From Aestuariivivens marinum (GTDB taxonomy: Bacteria; Bacteroidota; Bacteroidia; Flavobacteriales; Flavobacteriaceae): a DNA stretch of 64,000 nucleotides. Made by a program: the position numbers and the translations under genes. Under the pieces are notes generated by a model. That model was not told where the DNA came from. It saw only the letters and a program-made list of their open reading frames with translations, and did no database searches. The stretch covers positions 186,001-250,000 of the forward strand of contig NZ_JAKMCR010000001.1 of NCBI RefSeq assembly GCF_022662175.1. The letters are read 5' to 3'. Positions 1 through 7,824 of the stretch are shown here, piece after piece (within the stretch, counting starts at the first letter, position 1; the number at the start of each line of letters is the position of its first letter).

Positions 1-93
1 GTTTTTTTGCATTTTTGTAAAAGATTTAAAGATTTTACAACAAATCACACAATACGTTAGATAATCATTACTTTTGAACAAACTATTTTAAAT

Positions 94-990
94 ATGTCAA
101 TAGAAGTTATAGGTATTACAAAACTTTACGGCAACCAAAAAGCATTAAACAAAATATCTTTTACCATTGATAAACCAGAGATAGTTGGCTTTTTAGGGCC
201 TAATGGTGCTGGAAAATCAACCATGATGAAAATATTAACCACTTATTTAAAAGCCACAAGTGGTAGTGCAAAAATTAATGGCTTTAATGTAAATAACAAC
301 CCTAAAAGGGTACAACAAAGTGTAGGTTATTTACCGGAACATAACCCATTATACACAGAACTCTATGTTAGGGAATACTTAAACTTTAATGCCAATATCT
401 ATAATGTGACTAAGGAACATATCGATGAGGTTATTGAACTTACAGGTCTAACGCCTGAAGCACATAAAAAAATAGGACAGCTTTCTAAGGGTTACCGTCA
501 ACGGGTAGGATTGGCTTGTGCTCTATTACACAATCCCGATGTGCTCATTTTGGATGAGCCAACCACTGGATTAGACCCCAATCAGTTGGTTGATATTCGA
601 CATTTGATAAAACAAATAGGAAAAACCAAAACCGTATTTCTATCCACCCATATTATGCAGGAAGTCGAAGCCATGTGCGACAGGGTAATTATTATTAACA
701 AAGGTGAAATAGTTGCTGATAATAACTTGAAAGACTTAAGAAAGGAAAAAGAACAAACCGTAATTGTAGAGTTTGATTATCGTGTAGAAGATACCTTTTT
801 ATTGGCCCTTCCAAAAGTAGATAGAGTAGTAAATATTCATGATTTTGTTTATGAAATTACCTTTAACACTTCGGAAGATATGCGCTCTCATGTTTTTGAC
901 TTTGCCTACGACAACCAATTAAAAATCCTTCAACTAAACCAAAAAAACGCAAGTTTAGAAAGTTTGTTTAGGGATTTGACCAAAAATTAA
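94..990 (+). CDS. gldA: Gliding-motility ABC transporter ATPase GldA
   Basis: ATP-binding subunit of an ABC exporter. In flavobacteria GldA works with the membrane proteins GldF and GldG and is needed for gliding. The sequence shows Walker A GPNGAGKST at residues 35-43, the signature LSKGYRQ at 130-136, Walker B LILDEP at 151-156 and a switch histidine in LSTHIMQEVE. The 298-residue length and the roughly 85-residue C-terminal tail after the ATPase core fit GldA. No gldF or gldG lies next to it; in Flavobacterium gldA is also separate from gldFG. A TACTTTTG element at 69-76 resembles the -7 box, but no TTG lies at the right distance upstream. Another ABC-2 type ATPase cannot be fully excluded. 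Confidence 0.85.
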   Translation: MSIEVIGITKLYGNQKALNKISFTIDKPEIVGFLGPNGAGKSTMMKILTTYLKATSGSAKINGFNVNNNPKRVQQSVGYLPEHNPLYTELYVREYLNFNANIYNVTKEHIDEVIELTGLTPEAHKKIGQLSKGYRQRVGLACALLHNPDVLILDEPTTGLDPNQLVDIRHLIKQIGKTKTVFLSTHIMQEVEAMCDRVIIINKGEIVADNNLKDLRKEKEQTVIVEFDYRVEDTFLLALPKVDRVVNIHDFVYEITFNTSEDMRSHVFDFAYDNQLKILQLNQKNASLESLFRDLTKN

Positions 991-1049
991 ATCATTTTAA
1001 AATATTATAACCAGTCCCATTTTAAACAAATGCATGACAAATATCATCT

Positions 1050-1077
1050 TTGTCCTAAACTTTAGACCTTAATTTTG
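1050..1077 (+). promoter_or_regulatory. Flavobacterial-type promoter of pta-ackA
   Basis: TTG at 1050-1052, 17 bases, then TAATTTTG at 1070-1077. This matches the flavobacterial consensus TTG-N17-23-TAnnTTTG. Transcription would start around 1083-1085, about 25 bases before the pta start codon. Assigned by eye from the consensus. Confidence 0.55.
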
Positions 1078-1108
1078 CATTGACAAATACTAGATACTCT
1101 AAAACACC

Positions 1109-3199
1109 ATGAGCAAAGGAATTTATGTAGCAACCATAGAACCCAATAGCGGCAAATCTGTTGTGGTATTGGGTTTAATGCGTATGCTTTTAGGAAAAAC
1201 CGCAAAGGTAGGCTATTTTAGACCCATTATAGAAGATACTGAAAACGACGAAAAGGACAACCATATCAATACGGTAGTATCTTATTTTGATATTAATATA
1301 GATTATAAAAACACCTATGTCTATACCAGAAATGAAGTACTTAACCTATACAATCAAGGTAAATCGGGACATGTTATTGATGAAATCATCAAGAAATATA
1401 AGAAGCTGGAAAAACGTTTTGATTTTGTACTGGTTGAAGGTACCGATTTTTCTCATGAAAATTCAAGCCTGGAATTAGATATTAATATCCTAATTTCAAA
1501 AAATTTGGGACTGCCTGTTATAATCGTCATGCAAGGCAACAATAAAACGCTTGAGGAAATTGTTGATAGTGTCCAACTGGCACACGATACTTATAAAGAA
1601 GATGTTGATGTACTGTCCATAATGACCAACAAAATTGAATCAGACTTTGTTTCAACATTAAAGGTTCAGCTTCAAAATCGTATTCCTAATAGTACAGACA
1701 TAAGTGTAATACCCAAAATTAAAAGCTTGGCCAACCCCACCATTAAGGAAATAGTAAAAACCTTAAATGGTAACATCCTTTTTGGCAAAGAATTAATAAA
1801 CAACCAATCCGAAAGCTTTAGTGTAGGAGCTATGCAACTGCGCAACTACCTTGTTCATTTAAAAGAAAATGCTTTAGTAATTACCCCAGGAGACCGTGCT
1901 GACCTTATTTTAGGTGCTTTACAGGCCAATATATCAAAAAACTATCCTAAAATTTCTGGTATTGTTTTAACAGGGGGACTCATTCCCGAAGATCCAATTT
2001 TAAAACTTATTGAAGGACTTTCTAGTATTGTTCCCATTATTTCTGTACAAGGTGGCACCTTTGCTGTGACCAATGAAATTGGAAAAATTAAATCGAAGAT
2101 CTATGCCGAAAACATTGATAAAATCCAAACTTCAATTGCTACGTTTGAAAAACACGTAAATACAGAAAAACTGGCTAATGATTTAATTACTTTCGAATCG
2201 GATATTTTCACACCTAGGATGTTTCAATATAACTTGTTGCAACGTGCTTTAAAAAACAAAAAACATATTGTACTTCCAGAAGGTTACGACGAACGTGTAT
2301 TGAGGGCTACCTCTAGATTAATCGATGCCCAGGTAGTAGATATTACCTTAATTGGAGAAGTCGACAAAATTAAAGAACGTATCGTAAAATTGGACATTCC
2401 TTTAGATATTACTAAAATAAATATTGTCTCTCCAACAAAATCACCCTATTTTGAAGATTACGCACAAACCTTCTATGAACTTAGAAAACATAAGAATGTA
2501 AACCTGCAAATGGCTAGAGACATGATGACGGACGTGTCCTATTTTGGTACTATGATGATTTATAAAGGACATGCCGATGGCATGGTATCTGGTGCAGTAC
2601 ATACCACTCAACACACTTTACGTCCAGCCTTACAATTTATTAAGACCAAACCTGGGGTAAATATTGTTTCTTCTGTGTTCTTCATGTGTTTAGAGGACAG
2701 GGTATCTATTTTTGGTGACTGTGCCATAAACCCAAATCCCAATGCAGAGCAGTTGGCAGAAATAGCCATATCCTCAGCTAAAACCGCCAAGGATTTTGGC
2801 ATAGAACCAAAGGTGGCCATGCTGTCTTATTCCTCTGGTGCTTCTGGCAAGGGTGCAGATGTGGATAAAGTGAGAACTGCTACCGAAATCGCGAAACACA
2901 AAATACCAAACCTTAAAATTGAAGGCCCCATACAATATGATGCTGCTGTAGATTTACGGATTGGTAAAAGTAAACTACCGGAATCCGAAGTAGCAGGTCA
3001 AGCCAGTGTATTGATTTTCCCAGATTTAAACACAGGAAACAATACCTATAAAGCGGTACAGCGAGAAACTGGAGCATTAGCTATTGGGCCTATGCTTCAA
3101 GGGCTTAACAAACCTGTTAATGATCTAAGCCGTGGTTGTACTTCTGACGATATTTACAGTACTGTTATAATAACTGCCATTCAAGCCCAAGATCTATAA
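1109..3199 (+). CDS. pta: Phosphate acetyltransferase
   Basis: Interconverts acetyl-CoA and acetyl phosphate in the cytoplasm. The 696 residues are the long form of Pta: an N-terminal P-loop (BioD-like) domain at about 1-210 beginning YVATIEPNSGKS, a DRTGG domain at about 225-330 (VITPGDRADLILGAL), and the catalytic PTA_PTB domain from about 365 to the end with the conserved stretches LPEGYDERVLRA, SSVFFMCL and AMLSYSSGASGKGADVDKV. ackA follows after 3 bases, so the two are translated together and give the usual acetate/ATP route. The long form is often allosterically controlled through its N-terminal domains, but nothing here shows that directly. Confidence 0.96.
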   Translation: MSKGIYVATIEPNSGKSVVVLGLMRMLLGKTAKVGYFRPIIEDTENDEKDNHINTVVSYFDINIDYKNTYVYTRNEVLNLYNQGKSGHVIDEIIKKYKKLEKRFDFVLVEGTDFSHENSSLELDINILISKNLGLPVIIVMQGNNKTLEEIVDSVQLAHDTYKEDVDVLSIMTNKIESDFVSTLKVQLQNRIPNSTDISVIPKIKSLANPTIKEIVKTLNGNILFGKELINNQSESFSVGAMQLRNYLVHLKENALVITPGDRADLILGALQANISKNYPKISGIVLTGGLIPEDPILKLIEGLSSIVPIISVQGGTFAVTNEIGKIKSKIYAENIDKIQTSIATFEKHVNTEKLANDLITFESDIFTPRMFQYNLLQRALKNKKHIVLPEGYDERVLRATSRLIDAQVVDITLIGEVDKIKERIVKLDIPLDITKINIVSPTKSPYFEDYAQTFYELRKHKNVNLQMARDMMTDVSYFGTMMIYKGHADGMVSGAVHTTQHTLRPALQFIKTKPGVNIVSSVFFMCLEDRVSIFGDCAINPNPNAEQLAEIAISSAKTAKDFGIEPKVAMLSYSSGASGKGADVDKVRTATEIAKHKIPNLKIEGPIQYDAAVDLRIGKSKLPESEVAGQASVLIFPDLNTGNNTYKAVQRETGALAIGPMLQGLNKPVNDLSRGCTSDDIYSTVIITAIQAQDL

Positions 3200-3202
3200 G
3201 TT

Positions 3203-4390
3203 ATGCAAGTATTAGTTTTAAATTCCGGAAGTTCATCGTTAAAATTTCAATTGTTCTCCATGCCGGAAGCCACTATTTTATGTTCTGGACTTATTGAACG
3301 TATTGGGTTCGAAGATGCCAAATTCAAATTCAAAACAAATGGAAAAACCATAGAAACGATTACACCTATAAAAAACCATAAAATAGGCTTGGAGCTTTTG
3401 TCTCAACAACTTTTAGATAACAACACAGGTATTATTAAATCTCCAGATGATATTGACATTGTTGGGCATCGCGTTGTACATGGCGGGAAACATTTTAGTG
3501 ACACCACAGAGATTACCAAAGCCGTTAAAGCCAAGATTAAAGCCTTATCTGCTTTGGCACCTTTACATAACCCAGCCAATTTAGAGGGTATTGAAGTTGC
3601 CTCTGCTATTTTTCCAAACGCTAAGCAAGTGGCTGTTTTCGATACAGCTTTCCATCAATCCATTCCAGAGTATGCATACAAATATGCTATACCTAACGAT
3701 TTTTCGGAAAAACACAACATTCGCGTATATGGATTTCATGGCACAAGCCATAAGTACGTTTCAGAACAAGCTGTTAAATATTTAGGAAAAGAAGATTCAA
3801 AAATCATAACCATACACTTAGGAAATGGGTGTAGCATGACCGCTATTAAAGATGGTAAAAGTATTGACCACTCTTTAGGATTTTCACCTGTTAGCGGGTT
3901 AATTATGGGAACACGTTCTGGCGACATTGATCCTGCGATTATTTTTTATTTAGCCGAAAAATACAAATATAGTTTAGATGAAATCAATACACTTCTACAA
4001 AAGCAAAGCGGCATGTTCGGTTTAACTGGATTCAGTGATTTAAGGGAAATTGAAGCTGAAGCCCAAAGAGGTAACAAAGCTTGCCAATTGGCGTTGCAAA
4101 TGAATGTATATCGCATAAAAAAATACATTGGTAGCTACGCTGCTATTTTAAACGGATTGGATGCTATTGTATTTACAGCTGGTATTGGTGAAAATTCTAT
4201 GTTAATTAGAAAAATGGTTTGTGAAAACCTAGATTTTCTTGGGATTATATTAGATGAAGGAAAAAATAAAGAGCGATCTGGCCAAATTAGGGAAATAAAC
4301 GCGTTACATTCAAAAGCAAAAATTTTAGTCATTCCTACAAATGAAGAGTTAGAAATTGCCAAGCAGGCTACGGGATTATACCAATCATAG
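3203..4390 (+). CDS. ackA: Acetate kinase
   Basis: Converts acetyl phosphate and ADP to acetate and ATP, or the reverse during acetate uptake. Family landmarks are all present: N-terminal LVLNSGSSSLKF, GHRVVHGG near residue 90, the catalytic-aspartate motif VFDTAFHQ near 145, GFHGTSHKYV near 175, HLGNGCS near 205, and the late adenosine-site stretch FTAGIGENS. At 395 residues it is full length. It is the second gene of a two-gene operon with pta, and a hairpin follows its stop codon. Confidence 0.97.
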   Translation: MQVLVLNSGSSSLKFQLFSMPEATILCSGLIERIGFEDAKFKFKTNGKTIETITPIKNHKIGLELLSQQLLDNNTGIIKSPDDIDIVGHRVVHGGKHFSDTTEITKAVKAKIKALSALAPLHNPANLEGIEVASAIFPNAKQVAVFDTAFHQSIPEYAYKYAIPNDFSEKHNIRVYGFHGTSHKYVSEQAVKYLGKEDSKIITIHLGNGCSMTAIKDGKSIDHSLGFSPVSGLIMGTRSGDIDPAIIFYLAEKYKYSLDEINTLLQKQSGMFGLTGFSDLREIEAEAQRGNKACQLALQMNVYRIKKYIGSYAAILNGLDAIVFTAGIGENSMLIRKMVCENLDFLGIILDEGKNKERSGQIREINALHSKAKILVIPTNEELEIAKQATGLYQS

Positions 4391-4425
4391 CAACCTATTT
4401 CGGCACTAGCCTTTATTATTTTTAA

Positions 4426-4454
4426 AGGTTTCATTCCTATAATAGATGAAACCT
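4426..4454. terminator. Hairpin between ackA and the convergent DUF2807 gene
   Basis: AGGTTTCAT (4426-4434) pairs with ATGAAACCT (4446-4454), a 9-bp perfect stem with an 11-base loop. It lies 36 bases after the ackA stop and 84 bases after the end of the convergent gene. The flanking T-runs are weak on both strands, so it may be a terminator or an RNA 3'-end stabiliser. Confidence 0.5.
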
Positions 4455-4537
4455 CCTGCTCTATCTACTTTTAATTAATAATCGACTAAATTATTAATAC
4501 ATATTTATATCCTTTTTCAAACATAGGATGATAAATT

Positions 4538-5284
4538 TTACTCAAAAATTAATTGGCCTTTATACAATTCCTCCACTTCAACTAAAGGAGGCTCGTTAAC
4601 TGAAATCACATTGCCCGTACCTGAAATTTTACCTTTTAGGGATTGTTGTGGGTTTACAATCATATCGTTAGAACTGCGGTTCCACAGCGTCACGTTTTGA
4701 GCTACCAAATCACGACCCTCAAAACGAGATGTTCCTGCGGCAAATGTAATATGTAAGTTATTGGTTTTGCCCGAAATATAGACATTGGACAAGTTGTTAA
4801 AAACCACTATAAATAAATTGTTTTCAATATGCAACTTAAAATTAGCATTGGCAAAAGTGTCTGGCGCATTAAAATCTTCGGATAAAATGGTTAAACTGGG
4901 ATAAGTCAATACCCCATTGGAACTAATATCATACTGTGTGGAACTTCGTATTTCGGTAATATTGGGCGAAGTTACATAGACTTTAGTAACCCCATAATCG
5001 CGTACATAATTGCAGCTATTGTTATCGGTTAATAATAATCGACCATCAATAACTACAGCTTTAACATCATTGATTAAGTTTTTTCCCGTTTCAATAACCA
5101 CTTTTTGCTCCGCACCTTCCTTTACAATCAGTTCAATATCCCGATTCACCAGAACCTTATCAAAAGAAGCCAACACCATTTCCTGCCTAACTATGCTTCC
5201 CGTGTTTTGAAAGCAATCGTTTGAATCTTCACTGTTGCAAGCGACAATCAACATAAATGTAAGTATGTAAAGTATGTTTTTCAT
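4538..5284 (-). CDS. Head GIN/DUF2807-type lipoprotein
   Basis: Predicted lipoprotein with a beta-helical DUF2807 (putative auto-transporter adhesin, head GIN) domain. The chosen start gives MKNILYILTFMLIVAC, a hydrophobic signal with lipobox LIVAC. An ATG nine bases further upstream lies inside a palindromic repeat and is less likely. After the signal come SFDKVLVNRDIELIVKEG and repeated short strands with alternating hydrophobic residues and many Asn/Ser turns, as in this family. The biochemical function is unknown. It is monocistronic or cotranscribed after the outer-membrane gene upstream, from which it is separated by palindromic repeats. Confidence 0.75.
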   Translation of the reverse strand: MKNILYILTFMLIVACNSEDSNDCFQNTGSIVRQEMVLASFDKVLVNRDIELIVKEGAEQKVVIETGKNLINDVKAVVIDGRLLLTDNNSCNYVRDYGVTKVYVTSPNITEIRSSTQYDISSNGVLTYPSLTILSEDFNAPDTFANANFKLHIENNLFIVVFNNLSNVYISGKTNNLHITFAAGTSRFEGRDLVAQNVTLWNRSSNDMIVNPQQSLKGKISGTGNVISVNEPPLVEVEELYKGQLIFE

Positions 5285-5289
5285 TACTA

Positions 5290-5314
5290 TCATTACTGCG
5301 AAAGCAGGAATCTA
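5290..5314. repeat. REP-like palindromic element, family A copy 1
   Basis: An imperfect palindrome with arms around CTGC-GAAA-GCAG and the flank GGAATCTA. Its reverse complement closely matches the copy at 44807-44834 (TAGATTCCTGC, then TTCGCAG, then AATGA). It sits at the very start of the DUF2807 gene and supplies an alternative upstream ATG. Confidence 0.6.
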
Positions 5315-5340
5315 TATATTCATTATAGAGTTCAATTTAA

Positions 5341-5364
5341 AAGATTCCTCTTCTCAGGAATAAC
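5341..5364. repeat. REP-like palindromic element, family A copy 2
   Basis: AGATTCCT, then CTTCT, then CAGGAATAACA: a shortened copy of the same palindrome, in the opposite orientation to copy 1, about 27 bases away. Paired opposite copies are typical of REP-type intergenic units. Confidence 0.5.
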
Positions 5365-5367
5365 AAA

Positions 5368-6465
5368 CTATAGTCTAACCCCAATTCCAAACTCAACCGC
5401 CTCAGCTTTTGCGCCATGTGATTTTAATGTCAAAGCTCCAAACCACTTGTTGCCAAAATAACGTTTAACACCTATCCTAAAATAAGTTCGTCCTTCAAAA
5501 TCAAAAGGATAATAAACATAATACCCCAACTGTGACAATATGGATATTTTATTAATAAACAATTCATGTCCCACAAAAACACCAACACGTTTAAAATCTT
5601 CATCGCCTGAAATATTATCCTCTGGAAAAGCCACGCTTTTATAATAGATCAATTCCTTTAAAAAGTTTGAAAAAAACACATCTACTCCCAACTGTAAGGC
5701 ACTTTTTCGATTAATGCGCTTATCGGTATAAGCCGAAACAATATAAAATGGAAATTGCCCGCTTCCCACTACATCACTTTCATTAATACCTGTTCTAAAT
5801 ACCAAATTATACTTTATGGATTGCCTAAATCCTCTGTCATTTTCAATTAAAGTGTATTGATATTCAGGACTATTTTCTTCTAATCTATAAGTCACTCCTA
5901 CATTTAAAGATATTGAATTAATACTGGTATTTGGAGCTTTTACATTAGCATTGGAATAGTGGATAAAAGATAAACCTGCTTGAAATCCAATGTTATCAAA
6001 CAAACATTCTTTTTTGTAATTCAATAAAGCGTATGTACTACTCATAATATGCGTTCCAAATGCAATATTCCTAAAATTGTTCTCCTTATTATAAGGATTA
6101 TTGGTATAAGCTAATCCCTGACCAATACGAAACATTAAATATCTCTTAAAAAAGTAAAAATTGTAATGAACATAAGCTGACACCACATTACCCAACACCT
6201 TATTTTTAAGGTTTTGATAAGCTATGGACATACCATAATCGGGATAGTTATACCTTTGCTCCCATGCATTGAATCCATAGGTTTTCTTATTCCATCCAAA
6301 AATAACGCCTTCAGGATGTCCTTGTATTAAATGTAGTATATCATTGTTATGTAATGCAATATTCCCGCTAAAATAATTGACATCAATAAAGGATGTATAT
6401 GCTTTGTCCTGAGAAAAGGACATCCTACAAACTGCACATAAAAAACATAAAACTATTAGCCTCAT
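5368..6465 (-). CDS. PagL-like acyloxyacyl hydrolase (lipid A 3-O-deacylase family), outer membrane
   Basis: Predicted outer-membrane beta-barrel enzyme that removes an acyl chain from lipid A. It begins with a signal peptide (MRLIVLCFLCAVCRMSFSQ), and the mature part alternates aromatic and polar residues as in beta strands, ending in GIGVRL. The PagL-type active-site motif HYSN is at residues 169-172, followed by NTSINS. In the Pseudomonas enzyme a glutamate lies 14 residues after the histidine; here that position is Asn183, so the catalytic acid may differ. At 365 residues it is about twice the size of PagL, with extra strands on both sides. Activity is inferred from the motif only. Confidence 0.7.
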   Translation of the reverse strand: MRLIVLCFLCAVCRMSFSQDKAYTSFIDVNYFSGNIALHNNDILHLIQGHPEGVIFGWNKKTYGFNAWEQRYNYPDYGMSIAYQNLKNKVLGNVVSAYVHYNFYFFKRYLMFRIGQGLAYTNNPYNKENNFRNIAFGTHIMSSTYALLNYKKECLFDNIGFQAGLSFIHYSNANVKAPNTSINSISLNVGVTYRLEENSPEYQYTLIENDRGFRQSIKYNLVFRTGINESDVVGSGQFPFYIVSAYTDKRINRKSALQLGVDVFFSNFLKELIYYKSVAFPEDNISGDEDFKRVGVFVGHELFINKISILSQLGYYVYYPFDFEGRTYFRIGVKRYFGNKWFGALTLKSHGAKAEAVEFGIGVRL

Positions 6466-6499
6466 GTAGATTGGTTCTCAGGCAAAAGTACATGAATTA

Positions 6500-7456
6500 T
6501 TAGAATAACTCTGATGCTATCGCTTTAATGTTGTCACTTTTACCCATGGAGTAGTAATGCAAAAATGGTACGCCTGCCTCTTTCAACTCCTTCGACTGCT
6601 GTATAGCAAACTCAATACCAACCTGCCTTACCGCCTTATTATCCTTACAGGCTTCAACAGCGTCAATAAGGTCTTGGGGTAAATCAATTTTAAATATTTG
6701 AGGCAAAACCTGTAAATGGCGTTTTACTGCAATAGGCTTAATACCTGGAATAATAGGGACATTAATCCCTATTTCTCTAGCCTTGTTTAAAAAATCAAAA
6801 TACTTTTTATTATCAAAAAACATTTGGGTTATAACGTAGTCTGCACCAGCATCTACTTTTTCTTTTAAACGTTTTAAATCGGTAGCCAATGAGGGTGCCT
6901 CCATGTGTTTTTCAGGATAACCAGCCACACCAATACAAAAATCATAATTATGTTCTGTTTCCACATTATCATGTAGATGTTGCCCTTTATTTAAATTTGT
7001 TATCTGTTCAACCAATTCTCTAGCATAAGCATTACCGCCTGTGGTAGGCACAAAATAAGGTTCGTCCTTTCTAGCATCACCACGTAAGGCAACAACATTA
7101 TCAATCCCCAAATAATGACAATCTACCAGCACATATTCGGTTTCTTCCTTTGTAAATCCACCGCACAATAAATGTGGAATAGCATCTACCTTGTATTTAT
7201 GCATAATAGAAGCACAGATACCAACAGTTCCAGGGCGCATACGAGTAATTCGCTTTTCTAACAGGCCTTTTCCCTTATCAATATAGACAAATTCTTCCCT
7301 TGATGTAGTCACATCAATAAAAGGAGGATTAAATTCCATTAAAGGATCTATATTATTATACAAGTCTTGAATGTTCATACCTTTTTTTGGTGGTATCACC
7401 TCAAATGAAAACAAGGTTTCTCCTTTTGCTTTCTTTATGTGCTCTGTTACTTTCAT
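6500..7456 (-). CDS. metF: Methylenetetrahydrofolate reductase
   Basis: Reduces 5,10-methylene-THF to 5-methyl-THF, the methyl donor for MetH, using FAD and NAD(P)H. The 318-residue TIM barrel starts with the family motif FSFEVIPPKKG near residue 17. It continues with FIDVTTS, NVVALRGDARKDEP (the conserved LRGD), the GVAGYPEKH region and ADYVITQMFFDN. It lies at the 3' end of the SAM-riboswitch-led MetH cluster. The 368-base gap to metH holds only a small membrane ORF, so it may be cotranscribed or have its own promoter. Confidence 0.96.
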   Translation of the reverse strand: MKVTEHIKKAKGETLFSFEVIPPKKGMNIQDLYNNIDPLMEFNPPFIDVTTSREEFVYIDKGKGLLEKRITRMRPGTVGICASIMHKYKVDAIPHLLCGGFTKEETEYVLVDCHYLGIDNVVALRGDARKDEPYFVPTTGGNAYARELVEQITNLNKGQHLHDNVETEHNYDFCIGVAGYPEKHMEAPSLATDLKRLKEKVDAGADYVITQMFFDNKKYFDFLNKAREIGINVPIIPGIKPIAVKRHLQVLPQIFKIDLPQDLIDAVEACKDNKAVRQVGIEFAIQQSKELKEAGVPFLHYYSMGKSDNIKAIASELF

Positions 7457-7528
7457 TTATGCTGATTTATTTCAGTATCACTTAAATTAGCCACGAATTT
7501 ACAAATGATTCCCGATAGCCCTTTCTTT

Positions 7529-7618
7529 TTATTTAAAAAAATAAGCAATAGTTAGTGCAGTAACAGTAAGTATTAATAGCTGAACAAAGAATACTAATTC
7601 TGCTCTATTTTTTTTCAT
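7529..7618 (-). CDS. Possible 29-residue single-pass membrane protein
   Basis: A short ATG-initiated frame in the metF-metH gap encodes MKKNRAELVFFVQLL followed by about 14 more residues, ending YFFK. It is a basic N-terminus, then an uninterrupted hydrophobic helix from residue 8 to 28, then a terminal lysine: the layout of a small single-pass membrane protein. Hydrophobic frames arise easily by chance in AT-rich DNA, and no Shine-Dalgarno or similar gene supports it. I see nothing definite in the rest of the gap (7619-7824). Confidence 0.3.
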   Translation of the reverse strand: MKKNRAELVFFVQLLILTVTALTIAYFFK

Positions 7619-7824
7619 ATTTTTTATTTTCACTGCAAAATTTGCACTAATTAAGTTTTATGCCGTTAGACGAAATACAACAAATTGTTAATTTATTATT
7701 AGGCGTCACTCTATTTATGCAGAGTCACACATTCTAATATATCTTTTGTGTTATTCTCGATACTTGCTTCACATACTCGAATTGAAAACAAAAGGATGTC
7801 GCTACAAACAATAATGCTTAAAGT

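Noticed and set aside
69-76. TACTTTTG as a promoter of gldA
   Set aside because: Exact -7 match but no TTG at 17-23 bases upstream; kept only as a remark.
7660-7737. 25-codon plus-strand frame starting MPLDEIQQIV in the metF-metH gap
   Set aside because: No hydrophobic or family pattern, no ribosome site, and opposite to the operon; chance frame more likely.
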